64,000 bases of DNA. It comes from Ornithinibacillus xuwenensis. Its GTDB lineage: Bacteria > Bacillota > Bacilli > Bacillales > Amphibacillaceae. Position numbers and translations under genes: made by a program. The stretch is from NCBI RefSeq assembly GCF_039614845.1, contig NZ_JBDIML010000002.1:558001-622000 (forward strand). The letters are read 5' to 3'. The first letter of the stretch is position 1; the number at the start of each line of letters is the position of its first letter. The notes under the pieces were generated by a model. The model saw only the letters and a list, made by a program, of their open reading frames with translations. It searched no databases and had not been told where the DNA came from. Shown one piece after another: positions 26,355-35,606 of this stretch.

Positions 26355-27644
26355 ATGCAAAAAATGATAGTTGAAGGCGGTCATGTCTTAAATGGAAAGG
26401 TACGCATCAGTGGAGCAAAAAACAGTGCAGTAGCACTCTTGCCAGCAGCAATTTTGGCTGACTCGGAGGTTACAATAGAAGGACTGCCAGAGATTTCGGA
26501 TGTATATACACTAAGTGATTTATTAGAGGAAATCGGTGGAAATGTGTCGTGGGATGGACAAACCATTCATATTAATCCGGAAAATATGATTTCCATGCCA
26601 TTACCAAATGGAAAAGTGAAAAAGCTTAGGGCATCCTATTATTTTATGGGTGCAATGCTAGGTAAATTTAAAAAGGCAGTAATTGGACTACCAGGAGGCT
26701 GTTTCTTAGGGCCACGTCCAATTGACCAGCATATTAAGGGCTTTGAAGCATTAGGTGCAGAAGTAACCAATGAGCAAGGTGCGATTTATCTTCGGGCGAA
26801 AGAATTAACCGGTGCCAGAATTTATCTAGATGTTGTTAGTGTAGGCGCCACGATTAATATCATGCTTGCAGCTGTTCGAGCAAAGGGTAAGACCATTATT
26901 GAAAATGCAGCGAAAGAGCCAGAGATAATTGATGTTGCCACATTGTTAACCAATATGGGAGCGAAAATAAAAGGTGTTGGAACAGACGTAATTCGGATTG
27001 AAGGAGTGCCTTCCTTACATGGATGCCGTCATACAATAATTCCAGATCGTATCGAGGCTGGAACATATGCGATTGCCTCCGCTGCAGCTGGTAATGAAGT
27101 AATTATTGATAATGTCATTCCACAGCACTTAGAATCACTTTTAGCGAAACTAAGAGAAATGGGTATCACCGTAGAGGATTCAGATGACCAACTATACATT
27201 GCAGCAAGAAAAAACCCACTCAAAAGCGTGGACATTAAAACATTGGTTTATCCAGGCTTTCCAACAGATCTTCAACAGCCATTTACCAGTCTTTTGACAA
27301 AAGCACATAATACTGGTGTCGTAACCGATACCATCTATTCAGCACGTCTAAAGCATATTGATGAGCTTAGAAGAATGAATGCTACCGTTAAAGTAGAAGG
27401 TGGATCTGTGATTGTTTCAGGTCCAGCACAGCTTGAAGGTGCCAGAGTAAAAGCAAGTGATCTACGTGCAGGTGCTGCACTGGTTATTGCGGGACTAATG
27501 GCTAATGGTATTACCGAAATTACCGGCTTAGAGCATATTGATCGGGGCTATGAGAACATGACAGAGAAATTAAATAGCCTTGGTGCAAATGTATGGCGAG
27601 AAGATATGTCAGAGGAAGAAGTCTTACAATTTCAGAACTCCTAA
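26355..27644 (+). CDS. murZ: UDP-N-acetylglucosamine 1-carboxyvinyltransferase (second paralogue)
   Basis: The product adds enolpyruvate to UDP-GlcNAc, the first committed step of peptidoglycan synthesis. The ATG at 26355 is used (429 residues) because the family starts near MQKMIVEGG and GCGGGG lies 7 nt upstream; an upstream TTG is in frame but lacks a proper site. The catalytic Cys is C116 in GGCFLGPRP, the site of fosfomycin attack, and the KN pair of SGAKNSA lies near 22. Locus and neighbours match B. subtilis murZ (murAB). A second MurA is encoded at 60480. Confidence 0.95.
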   Translation: MQKMIVEGGHVLNGKVRISGAKNSAVALLPAAILADSEVTIEGLPEISDVYTLSDLLEEIGGNVSWDGQTIHINPENMISMPLPNGKVKKLRASYYFMGAMLGKFKKAVIGLPGGCFLGPRPIDQHIKGFEALGAEVTNEQGAIYLRAKELTGARIYLDVVSVGATINIMLAAVRAKGKTIIENAAKEPEIIDVATLLTNMGAKIKGVGTDVIRIEGVPSLHGCRHTIIPDRIEAGTYAIASAAAGNEVIIDNVIPQHLESLLAKLREMGITVEDSDDQLYIAARKNPLKSVDIKTLVYPGFPTDLQQPFTSLLTKAHNTGVVTDTIYSARLKHIDELRRMNATVKVEGGSVIVSGPAQLEGARVKASDLRAGAALVIAGLMANGITEITGLEHIDRGYENMTEKLNSLGANVWREDMSEEEVLQFQNS

Positions 27645-27736
27645 ATGGGTTCTGGATCATTCCATAGATGGACCCGTCTGCTTTTAATAAATAGGCTTTT
27701 TGGGATGAGGTTATTTAATAAAGGGAGATGGAAATT

Positions 27737-28708
27737 ATGGAAAGAAGTTTAACAATGGAAATCGTACGCGTTACAGAGGCTGCAGCACTTTCTTCTGCCC
27801 GCTGGATGGGAAGAGGAAAGAAAGAAGAAGCAGATGATGCTGCTACCACTGCAATGCGTGATGTTTTTGATACTATTCCGATGCGGGGAACTGTTGTCAT
27901 CGGAGAAGGCGAGATGGATGAAGCACCAATGCTATACATTGGTGAGAAGCTTGGAACTGGTACAGGACCTCTAGTGGATATTGCAGTAGACCCATTAGAA
28001 GGTACGAATATAGTTGCTAGAGGAACAACGAATGCCCTTGCAGTAATTGCAATAGGTGATCATAATCAAGTGCTTCATGCTCCTGATATGTACATGAAGA
28101 AAATCGCTGTTGGACCAGAAGCTGTTGGCAAAATTGATATTAATGCACCAACAATAGATAATTTAAAGGCCGTAGCAAAGGCAAAGAATAAAGATATAGA
28201 AGATCTCGTTGTCATTATTATGGACCGTCCAAGACACCATAAAGTAATGGATGAAATTCGTGAAGCAGGTGCGAGAATTAAATTAATACAAGACGGTGAT
28301 GTTGCCGCAGCAATCAATACTGCTTTTGACGAAACTGGTGTTGATTTATTTATGGGTATTGGTGGCGCACCGGAGGGTGTTATTGCAGCCATTGCACTTA
28401 AATGTCTAGGTGGAGAAATGCAAGGACAGCTTGTTCCACAAAATGACGAAGAAATTGCACGTTGTAAGAAAATGGGCATCGGTGATATCAATAAGATTTT
28501 TTATATGGATGACTTTTGTGGTGGTGACGATGCAATATTTGCTGCTACAGGAGTGACAGATGGCGAGCTTCTAAAGGGTGTTCAATTTAAAGGGCAAAAA
28601 GCCAAAACGCAAACCGTAGTTATGCGAGCAAAAAGCGGTACGGTTCGCTTTATCGATGGTGAACACAGCTTAAAGAAAAAGCCGAATTTAGTAATAAAAC
28701 CAGAATAA
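27737..28708 (+). CDS. glpX: Fructose-1,6-bisphosphatase, class II
   Basis: The product dephosphorylates fructose 1,6-bisphosphate in gluconeogenesis. The ATG at 27737 (323 residues) is preferred over the one at 27728, since AAGGGAG ends one base before the latter and the family begins MERSLTME. Metal- and substrate-binding segments include IGEGEMDEAPML, DIAVDPLEGTN and GIGGAPEGV. It follows murZ and precedes rho, as ywjI does in B. subtilis. Confidence 0.95.
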   Translation: MERSLTMEIVRVTEAAALSSARWMGRGKKEEADDAATTAMRDVFDTIPMRGTVVIGEGEMDEAPMLYIGEKLGTGTGPLVDIAVDPLEGTNIVARGTTNALAVIAIGDHNQVLHAPDMYMKKIAVGPEAVGKIDINAPTIDNLKAVAKAKNKDIEDLVVIIMDRPRHHKVMDEIREAGARIKLIQDGDVAAAINTAFDETGVDLFMGIGGAPEGVIAAIALKCLGGEMQGQLVPQNDEEIARCKKMGIGDINKIFYMDDFCGGDDAIFAATGVTDGELLKGVQFKGQKAKTQTVVMRAKSGTVRFIDGEHSLKKKPNLVIKPE

Positions 28709-28729
28709 CCTACTTATAATACTATAATT

Positions 28730-28775
28730 GGAGAACATTGTTGTTGTAACAGGAATTATAATACCAATGTTTTCC
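28730..28775 (+). terminator. Possible terminator after glpX
   Basis: GGAGAACATTG (28730-28740) pairs with CAATGTTTTCC (28765-28775) with one G-U pair, but no U-tract follows. The remainder of the gap to rho at 29124 is AT-rich and shows no gene or clear promoter. Confidence 0.4.
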
Positions 28776-29123
28776 AACCCCTCTATTTAGGTACTGTCTT
28801 CAAAAAAGTGTTGAATATTCCTATTAAAACGTTTAACATTGTAAATGTTTAAGATAAGAATTGTTTGGTTAATATAAACATATAAAGTAAATACGATGGG
28901 TACTGTTAATCTTGAGCTACCCATAAAACTTCTATTCTAGCTTCTATAAATATTCTTCCCTTCTACAAATGAAATCTCATCAGGAAGTAATATCTCATAT
29001 CAACTAATCAGATAAGCCTTATCAATCTTTATAGTGTTATTAGGATTCCTTGCTGTACGTGTGTGTATTACATAATGTCGGTGATGTATCTATCAAAATA
29101 GTAAATATGTTTAAGGAATAGGC

Positions 29124-30413
29124 GTGGTGAAAATGGCTGAACTAACGTTAAGCAAACTTGAGGAATTAACTTTAAAAGAAATTTATGCGCTAGCAAGAGA
29201 ATATAAAGTATCGTATTATGCGAAGCTAACCAAAAAAGAACTAATATTTTCAATACTAAAAGCGCAAGCGGAGAAAGATGGCTTCTTATTCATGGATGGT
29301 GTTTTAGAAATCATACCATCAGAGGGATTTGGATTTTTAAGACCTATTAATTATTCTGCGAGTGCGGAGGATATTTATATTTCAGCTTCCCAAATACGTA
29401 GATTTGATTTGCGAAATGGGGATAAAGTATCCGGTAAGGTTCGTCCTCCAAAAGAAAATGAACGCTATTATGGGCTACTTCATGTAGATGCTGTTAATGG
29501 TGAAGATCCTGATTCATCAAAAGAGCGAGTGCACTTTCCTGCATTAACGGCTTTATATCCGGATCGCATCATGAAGCTAGAAACCAAGTCGAACAAGCTA
29601 TCTACAAGAATTATGGATTTTATGGCTCCAGTTGGTTTTGGACAGCGTGGATTAATTGTAGCACCACCAAAGGCTGGTAAAACAATGCTTTTAAAGGAGA
29701 TTGCGAATAGTATTTCCATCAATCATCCCGAAGCAAAGTTAATTATTTTGTTAGTAGATGAGCGTCCAGAAGAAGTAACCGATATCGAACGTTCTGTCCA
29801 TCCAGATGTTGATGTCGTAAGCTCAACATTTGATGAGGTTCCAGAGAATCACATCAAAGTGTCTGAACTAGTTCTAGAGCGTGCTATGCGTCTTGTAGAG
29901 CATAAGCGAGATGTAATCGTGTTAATGGACAGTATCACAAGGCTGGCACGAGCATATAACTTGGTTATCCCACCTAGTGGTCGTACATTATCTGGTGGTA
30001 TTGATCCTGCCGCATTCCACCGTCCAAAACGCTTTTTCGGTGCAGCAAGAAATATTGAAGAAGGCGGTAGCTTTACAATCCTTGCGACAGCACTAGTTGA
30101 TACTGGTTCACGTATGGATGATGTTATTTATGAGGAATTTAAAGGTACCGGTAATATGGAATTACATTTAGACCGAAATCTTGCAAACCGTAGAATATTC
30201 CCTGCGATTGATATTTTACGTTCCGGAACTCGTAAAGAAGAGCTACTCGTTGATAAAGGACAATTAGATAAGATGTGGGCAATTCGTAAAACGATGCAGG
30301 ATACACCTGATTTCCTTGAGCGCTTTTTAAGAAGACTGAAGGCATCTGAAAATAATGAGGAATTTTTACAAAAGATGGAAGAGGAAATGAATCGTAAACG
30401 TACAAATAGATAG
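29124..30413 (+). CDS. rho: Transcription termination factor Rho
   Basis: A hexameric RNA-dependent ATPase of 429 residues that ends untranslated transcripts. The N-terminal helix bundle (1-50) is followed by the RNA-binding cold-shock-like domain (51-125, SEGFGFLRP) and the RecA core with Walker A APPKAGKT (180-187), Walker B VIVLMDSITRLARA and the R-loop segment. AAGGA at 29113 is 6 nt from the GTG at 29124; the ATG at 29133 would be too distant, so I keep the GTG. It is followed by the rpmE gene, which has its own promoter. Confidence 0.96.
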   Translation: MVKMAELTLSKLEELTLKEIYALAREYKVSYYAKLTKKELIFSILKAQAEKDGFLFMDGVLEIIPSEGFGFLRPINYSASAEDIYISASQIRRFDLRNGDKVSGKVRPPKENERYYGLLHVDAVNGEDPDSSKERVHFPALTALYPDRIMKLETKSNKLSTRIMDFMAPVGFGQRGLIVAPPKAGKTMLLKEIANSISINHPEAKLIILLVDERPEEVTDIERSVHPDVDVVSSTFDEVPENHIKVSELVLERAMRLVEHKRDVIVLMDSITRLARAYNLVIPPSGRTLSGGIDPAAFHRPKRFFGAARNIEEGGSFTILATALVDTGSRMDDVIYEEFKGTGNMELHLDRNLANRRIFPAIDILRSGTRKEELLVDKGQLDKMWAIRKTMQDTPDFLERFLRRLKASENNEEFLQKMEEEMNRKRTNR

Positions 30414-30461
30414 TTATACTAGCTACAAGAAATAAATTCTCTATATTTAACGGAATAGCTA

Positions 30462-30490
30462 TTGCAAACAGAAGCACACACTGTTATAAT
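30462..30490 (+). promoter_or_regulatory. SigA promoter of rpmE
   Basis: TTGCAA (30462-30467) and TATAAT (30485-30490) are spaced 17 bp. This gives a 5' leader of about 85 nt before the rpmE start. Confidence 0.8.
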
Positions 30491-30582
30491 TTTTTAGTGA
30501 GTTTAGAAAAGGTAACATACCTATGACGGCTCTTAAAATAACTCTGTTTCCAAAGGATTCAGGGCAGAAGGAGTGGAAAGAT

Positions 30583-30828
30583 ATGAAAAAGGACATTCAT
30601 CCAGATTACAAGAAAGTTGTATTCTTAGATACAAGCTCTGACTTTAAATTCTTAAGCGGATCAACAAAGAGCTCAGAAGAAACAATCGAATGGGAAGATG
30701 GTAACACATACCCACTAATTCGTGTTGAGATCAGCTCAGAATCACATCCTTTCTACACTGGTAAACAAAAAGCTGACACTGTTGGTGGACGTGTAGATCG
30801 CTTCAAGAAGAAATATAATATGAAATAA
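30583..30828 (+). CDS. rpmE2: 50S ribosomal protein L31, type B (zinc-independent)
   Basis: A ribosomal protein of 81 residues from the ATG at 30583, which has GGAG about 9 nt upstream; a longer reading frame from 30523 would add an unrelated extension. It contains HPFYTGKQK and VGGRVDRFKKKY, typical of L31. The CxxC zinc motifs of type A are absent and the protein has no Cys at all, so it is the zinc-free type B. In B. subtilis the gene after rho is the zinc-binding type A, so this locus carries the other form. Confidence 0.93.
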   Translation: MKKDIHPDYKKVVFLDTSSDFKFLSGSTKSSEETIEWEDGNTYPLIRVEISSESHPFYTGKQKADTVGGRVDRFKKKYNMK

Positions 30829-30900
30829 GTTGGCATGTTGTTGCTATTTCGCAACCTAGCCAGATGATACGTATAGGGTGAGTTTACTCATGCCGATAGG

Positions 30901-30936
30901 AAACAGGCAAATTGTCTAATACTTTGCCTGTTTTTT
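30901..30936 (+). terminator. Terminator of rpmE2
   Basis: AAACAGGCAAA (30901-30911) pairs perfectly with TTTGCCTGTTT (30923-30933), continuing into a run of T. Confidence 0.9.
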
Positions 30937-31009
30937 ATTTAAAAAAATTCGAACTTATACCATTATTTTTCACATAAAACATAGTAGAAATGAAGGGAGA
31001 TCCCGATAC

Positions 31010-31630
31010 ATGTATGTTATGAATCAAAGTGGCTGGCTAGAGGTTATCTGTGGCAGCATGTTTTCTGGTAAATCCGAGGAACTAATTAGAAGAGTACGCA
31101 GAGCAACCTATGCAAACCAAACTATCAGAGTATTCAAGCCTGCTATTGACAATCGCTATGACGATGAATCTGTTGTATCCCATAATGGAAATTCCATCAT
31201 GGCGCGTCCTATTGATAGCTCCGCGGATATTTTAGAAAATGTTGATGAAAATGTCGATATCGTCGGAATTGACGAGGCCCAATTCTTCGATGAAGATATC
31301 GTCTATGTAGCTGAGAAATTAGCAGATAAAGGTATCCGTGTAATTGCAGCCGGACTGGATCTCGATTTCCGTGGCGAACCATTCGGCCCGATGCCAGAAC
31401 TAATGGCCCTAGCAGAATCTGTTACAAAACTAAATGCAATCTGTCCAATCTGCGGATCTCCCGCAAGTCGTACACAACGCTTGATTAATGGACAACCTGC
31501 ATCCTATAACGACCCAATTATTCTAGTTGGTGCATCTGAATCCTATGAACCAAGATGCCGCCACCACCATGACGTCCCAAACCGCCCAACAAGCACTAGC
31601 ATGCGCAAGCTGATGAACGTCGCAGATTAA
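31010..31630 (+). CDS. tdk: Thymidine kinase
   Basis: The product phosphorylates thymidine (salvage). It is a type II TK of 206 residues, with P-loop GSMFSGKSEEL (15-25), the GIDEAQFF Walker B segment, and a structural zinc site with CPIC (about 144-147) and a late CRHHHD. GGGAG lies about 10 nt before the ATG. A second ATG three codons later is possible, but MYVMNQSGW matches the family N-terminus. Normal length. Confidence 0.96.
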   Translation: MYVMNQSGWLEVICGSMFSGKSEELIRRVRRATYANQTIRVFKPAIDNRYDDESVVSHNGNSIMARPIDSSADILENVDENVDIVGIDEAQFFDEDIVYVAEKLADKGIRVIAAGLDLDFRGEPFGPMPELMALAESVTKLNAICPICGSPASRTQRLINGQPASYNDPIILVGASESYEPRCRHHHDVPNRPTSTSMRKLMNVAD

Positions 31631-31631
31631 T

Positions 31632-31656
31632 ACGCCCGAGAGAGGGCGTTTTTTTG
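31632..31656 (+). terminator. Terminator of tdk
   Basis: ACGCCC (31632-31637) and GGGCGT (31644-31649) form the stem, followed by seven T. Confidence 0.88.
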
Positions 31657-31675
31657 TTTGTTGAAATAGGCGATT

Positions 31676-31785
31676 CGCTGATAAATTGTTTTATTCGCTG
31701 ATATAAACTGCAATTCGCTGATAAATATAAATGAACGCTGATAAAAATATAAATTCGCTGATAAATGAAATGAAACCGCTGATAA
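31676..31785 (+). repeat. CGCTGATA phased repeat array A
   Basis: Six copies of CGCTGATA, usually followed by AA or TA, start at 31676, 31696, 31716, 31736, 31756 and 31777. The spacing is 20, 20, 20, 20 and 21 bp, two helical turns. All copies have the same orientation. The 12-bp spacers are AT-rich and differ from unit to unit. It starts 20 nt after the tdk terminator and lies upstream of the NERD gene. Confidence 0.92.
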
Positions 31786-31936
31786 ATGAATTAGATTGTT
31801 GCTATTGATTATCCATCCATCTGTCCAAAATTATATTTTCAGATAAAAAATAAACTTAATATGCAATTTTTACAGTAATAGAGGATTATTAGCACTGGAT
31901 AAAGAAGTTTATTAATGGAGGAGAGGTGATAAATAA

Positions 31937-32890
31937 GTGATTACAAAACAACGAGGTGAATTAGTCGAATTACTACAGCTACACGCATTATTAAATAGGT
32001 TGCCTGACACACACCCTAAAAAAGGCGAAGTATTAATTGAATACAAAAAAAGAAGAAGGCAATCTAGAGGTGAAAAGGAAATCGAATTTCCTCTAAGTTT
32101 TTTAGATGAGAACCAATACTTGATTTTACATGATTTAAGACTTAAGGATGAACAAGGTTTTTTCCAAATTGACACGCTAATAATATCTGAGAAATTCTGC
32201 TTAATATTAGAAATTAAAAATTGGTACGGTTCAATTTTATTTGGAGAAAATGGACAAGTAATCCGAATTGGTGATGATGGACGTGAAGAAGGGTTTCCGA
32301 ATCCATTGCCTCAGGCAAAACTCCAGCAGTATAGGCTGAAAAGATGGTTAAATAAAAGCGGAATTATGAATACTCCTCTAGATTTTTTTATAGTAATTAG
32401 TTTTCCAACTACGATACTAAAAGCTATTCCACCATATTCCATCCCTGAAAAAGTTATTCACAATAATCAATTATTCCCGATAATTCAAGAGCTCGATAAA
32501 CATTATACTAATTCGATTTTTAGTCAACAAGAACTAAGTAATATATCGAGAAAGTTAATAGAGTCACATCAGCAATATGAGAAGAGTGTATTAGAAAAAT
32601 ACAATGTCTTAAAGTGTGATATATTGAAAGGCGTTATTTGTCCAGGGTGTGGTGAATTACCTATGATTAGGCACAAACAAAAATGGCAATGCCCACATTG
32701 TAAACATACTTCTATTGATGCACACGAAGCAGCATTGCTTGATTATAAATATTTGATTAACCACTCGATAACGAATCAGGATGCTAGGAGCTTTCTTTAT
32801 ATTACTTCTTCACACGTAACCAAAAGGATACTGCAGATGAGTGGTTATAAACAAATGGGCCGAAATAAAGGGAGCATCTATATGCTTTAA
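31937..32890 (+). CDS. NERD-domain protein with C-terminal zinc ribbon
   Basis: The product has 317 residues from a GTG with AGGTGAT upstream. Residues 45-160 form a NERD (nuclease-related) domain: GEKEIEF, then QIDTLIISEKFCLILEIKNW with D79 and the E92-x-K94 pair expected of a PD-(D/E)XK-like core. A treble of basic residues precedes it (KKRRRQSRG). Residues 235-255 form a zinc ribbon (C235, C238, C252, C255). No signal peptide or helicase domain is present. It is inserted between tdk and prfA and is bracketed by two CGCTGATA arrays, suggesting recent acquisition. Role unknown; nucleic-acid processing or defence is an inference. Confidence 0.82.
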   Translation: MITKQRGELVELLQLHALLNRLPDTHPKKGEVLIEYKKRRRQSRGEKEIEFPLSFLDENQYLILHDLRLKDEQGFFQIDTLIISEKFCLILEIKNWYGSILFGENGQVIRIGDDGREEGFPNPLPQAKLQQYRLKRWLNKSGIMNTPLDFFIVISFPTTILKAIPPYSIPEKVIHNNQLFPIIQELDKHYTNSIFSQQELSNISRKLIESHQQYEKSVLEKYNVLKCDILKGVICPGCGELPMIRHKQKWQCPHCKHTSIDAHEAALLDYKYLINHSITNQDARSFLYITSSHVTKRILQMSGYKQMGRNKGSIYML

Positions 32891-32900
32891 ATGGTTGATT

Positions 32901-33032
32901 CGCTGATATAAATAAGAGAACCGCTGATAAATTGTTTTATACGCTGATATAATAAGAAAACCGCTGATATATATGAATATTCGCTGATATATGGCGTAAC
33001 ACCGCTGATATATGGCGTAACTTCCGCTGATA
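32901..33032 (+). repeat. CGCTGATA phased repeat array B
   Basis: Seven copies of CGCTGATA start at 32901, 32922, 32942, 32962, 32982, 33003 and 33025, spaced 21, 20, 20, 20, 21 and 22 bp. The array begins 10 nt after the NERD stop codon, with no terminator between. The stretch from 32922 is nearly identical to 31676 onward in array A over about 31 nt. Two units share the spacer TATGGCGTAAC. Confidence 0.92.
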
Positions 33033-33185
33033 AAAAAGTTTCCTTCTGTTTAGACATCCTCAGCTATTTACTCCACGATAAAGGTTAGCCCACTCCCCAG
33101 CGCCAACCCACTCACCAAAAGAATTTTGACCTCTACCCCCGAGTATACTATAATTATACTGTTAATCGACAGAGAGGTGACCGTG

Positions 33186-34256
33186 ATGATAGATCGTTTG
33201 CAATCATTGGAAGATCGTTATAATAAATTGAATGAATTACTAAGTGATCCGGAAGTAATTAGTGATACGAATAAATTGCGTGAGTATTCTAAGGAACAGG
33301 CAGGGCTTGAAGACGTTGTCCAGGCATATCGTGAGTATAAAGATGTAACAGAACAGCTGAAAGATGCGAAGGAAATGCTGGAGGACGATCTTGATCAAGA
33401 AATGCATGATATGGTGAAGTCCGAAATCTCAGAACTGAGCGCATCGAAAGCGGAATTGGAAGAACGAATGAAAATTCTTCTTTTACCGAAGGATCCGAAT
33501 GATGATAAGGATGTTTTCGTGGAGGTTCGTGGTGCTGCTGGTGGAGATGAGGCAGCTTTATTTGCTGGCGACTTATATCGTATGTATTCTCGATATGTGG
33601 AAAGTCAGGGCTGGAAGACAGAAGTGATGGAAGCACATACGACTGGTGTTGGTGGATATAAGGAGATCATTTTCATGGTTAAAGGAAATGGCGCATATTC
33701 CAAGCTAAAGTATGAAAATGGAGCCCATCGTGTGCAACGTGTCCCTGAGACAGAATCAGGTGGTCGTATCCATACATCAACTGCAACTGTTGCGGTTCTA
33801 CCGGAAGCAGAAGAGGTTGAGGTTGAAATCCATGAAAAAGATATACGCGTGGATACATTTGCATCAAGTGGCCCTGGAGGACAGAGTGTTAATACGACAA
33901 TGTCTGCTGTTCGTTTGACCCACATGCCAACTGGTATCGTGGTGTCCATGCAGGATGAAAAGTCACAAATTAAGAATAAAGAAAAAGCGATGAAAATTCT
34001 TCGTGCACGGGTATATGATAAATTCCAGCAGGAAGCACAGGCTGAATATGATGAAACACGTAAATCAGCAGTTGGAACAGGGGATCGTTCTGAACGTATT
34101 CGTACCTATAACTTCCCACAAAATCGTGTAACAGACCATCGTATAGGTCTAACAATTCAGAAGCTTGACCAGATATTAGAAGGAAAGCTTAATGAGGTTA
34201 TCGATGCATTAGTGATGGAAGAACAAGCGAAAAAACTGGAACAAATTGGTGAGTAA
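33186..34256 (+). CDS. prfA: Peptide chain release factor 1
   Basis: RF1 reads UAA and UAG and releases the finished peptide. The ATG at 33186 (356 residues) follows GAGAGGTGACC and matches the family start MIDRLQSLEDRYNKL; a longer frame from 33126 is rejected. The GGQ hydrolysis motif is at 231-233 in SSGPGGQSVN, whose Gln is methylated by the adjacent PrmC. The codon-recognition segment lies around residues 180-190. It is coupled to prmC. Confidence 0.97.
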   Translation: MIDRLQSLEDRYNKLNELLSDPEVISDTNKLREYSKEQAGLEDVVQAYREYKDVTEQLKDAKEMLEDDLDQEMHDMVKSEISELSASKAELEERMKILLLPKDPNDDKDVFVEVRGAAGGDEAALFAGDLYRMYSRYVESQGWKTEVMEAHTTGVGGYKEIIFMVKGNGAYSKLKYENGAHRVQRVPETESGGRIHTSTATVAVLPEAEEVEVEIHEKDIRVDTFASSGPGGQSVNTTMSAVRLTHMPTGIVVSMQDEKSQIKNKEKAMKILRARVYDKFQQEAQAEYDETRKSAVGTGDRSERIRTYNFPQNRVTDHRIGLTIQKLDQILEGKLNEVIDALVMEEQAKKLEQIGE

Positions 34257-34257
34257 T

Positions 34258-35115
34258 ATGACACAAAAACAATACGAAGTCCTTCAGTGGGCTTCTCTTT
34301 TTTTAGAAAAAAATAATCGTGAAGTAAGAGTTGCAGAGCTCTTACTTCAATATCATCTAAATGTATCAAGGACCGATTTCTTTGCACAGATGCGCGAGGG
34401 TATTCCAGCAAGCATCGTGGAAAAATTTCGTGCTGATATCGAAAAGCATGTGAAGACAGGTATACCGATTCAACATTTAATGGGATATGAACTATTCTAT
34501 GGTAGGAAGTTTCAAGTTAATGAGCATGTATTAATTCCACGTCCTGAAACGGAAGAGTTAGTGCTTCATGTGATAAATCAAATAGAGAAGAACAGTCCAG
34601 TAACCATAGTGGATATTGGTACAGGAAGCGGGATTATTGCGATAACATTAGCACTAGAAATCCCAAATGCAACTGTATATGCAATTGATATTTCGGAAAA
34701 AGCATTAGAGGTTGCAAAGCGCAATGCTGAAGCACTACATGCGAATGTGAATTTTCTCGAAGGAGATTTTCTTCAGCCTTTTGTAGAAAGGAATCTAAAA
34801 GCTGATATCGCAGTTTCCAATCCACCTTATATCGCAGAAGAAGAGCAAAAAACCCTCGCAGATACAGTCGTAAACTATGATCCCGAGCTAGCACTATTTG
34901 CTGAGGATAACGGTTTAGCTGCTTATAAAAAAATCGTTGCTCAAAGCCTTGGAGCTATCCGTATAGGAGGTCATATGGCATTTGAAATTGGTCATTTGCA
35001 AGGGCATGCAGTATCCGAATTGATCAGGGGAATTTATCCAAGTAGTAACGTAACGGTTATAAAAGATATCAATGGAAAAGATCGAATTGTTTCTGCCTCT
35101 AATTTAACAACTTAA
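34258..35115 (+). CDS. prmC: Release factor glutamine methyltransferase
   Basis: The product methylates the Gln of the GGQ motif in release factors using SAM. It has 285 residues from the ATG at 34258, one base after the prfA stop, with GGTGAG as ribosome site. The N-terminal helical domain precedes the Rossmann core with DIGTGSGII and the substrate motif NPPY at 188-191. The prfA-prmC pair is a conserved operon. Confidence 0.96.
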   Translation: MTQKQYEVLQWASLFLEKNNREVRVAELLLQYHLNVSRTDFFAQMREGIPASIVEKFRADIEKHVKTGIPIQHLMGYELFYGRKFQVNEHVLIPRPETEELVLHVINQIEKNSPVTIVDIGTGSGIIAITLALEIPNATVYAIDISEKALEVAKRNAEALHANVNFLEGDFLQPFVERNLKADIAVSNPPYIAEEEQKTLADTVVNYDPELALFAEDNGLAAYKKIVAQSLGAIRIGGHMAFEIGHLQGHAVSELIRGIYPSSNVTVIKDINGKDRIVSASNLTT

Positions 35116-35140
35116 TATGCGATCTAACTATATTTCTAAT

Positions 35141-35217
35141 AAGCACAGACTTGGTGCCACATCACAAGAGCTTAAATTCTATCCTTTGGGATGTGATACC
35201 AAATCGCTGTGCTTTTT
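35141..35217 (+). terminator. Terminator of prfA-prmC
   Basis: A long imperfect hairpin: AAGCACAG (35141-35148) with CTGTGCTT at the far end, plus inner TGGT/ACCA and CACATCACAA arms. It ends in TTTTTGTTTT. Confidence 0.82.
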
Positions 35218-35306
35218 GTTTTCCTCAATTTTATTACCCATCAGGATATGTTAACATTTATCTATAAGGATTGAATTTATTGTTAGTGTAATCTAGGGGG
35301 GATTCC

Positions 35307-35528
35307 ATGTATTTGCTTATAGCAATCATTTTGAGCTTGGTATTAGGATATTTGTTATCCTGGTTTGGACCATTTATAGGTGCCCTTCTCGCTTTTGGAA
35401 TAATTGTGGGCTGCTTGTTTCGAGGCCTATACTTACTTAATGATATACATAAAAGACTTTCCAAAGCATTGCCTAAGGAAGATAAAGTTCAAATGGCATA
35501 TAAACAGTATTTAGATGAAAGACAGTAA
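35307..35528 (+). CDS. Small two-helix membrane protein, unknown
   Basis: The product has 73 residues: two hydrophobic segments (about 2-20 and 22-42) and a charged cytoplasmic tail (HKRLSKALPKEDK). AGGGGGGATTCC precedes the ATG. No family is recognised. It is the first of four small genes in a row between prmC and spoIIR. Confidence 0.65.
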   Translation: MYLLIAIILSLVLGYLLSWFGPFIGALLAFGIIVGCLFRGLYLLNDIHKRLSKALPKEDKVQMAYKQYLDERQ

Positions 35529-35606
35529 TACTTGGCTTAAATGGCATTGAAACCTATTAGCATGAAGATACGTAATGAAATTATCACGATATTGGAGGTT
35601 ATTAGA

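Noticed and set aside
30523..30582. N-terminal extension of ribosomal protein L31
   Set aside because: L31 type B begins at MKKDIHP; the upstream codons lack a ribosome site and family match.
31676..33032. CGCTGATA arrays as a CRISPR
   Set aside because: Repeats are 8-10 bp with 20-21 bp period and spacers of only 12 AT-rich bases; no cas genes are present.
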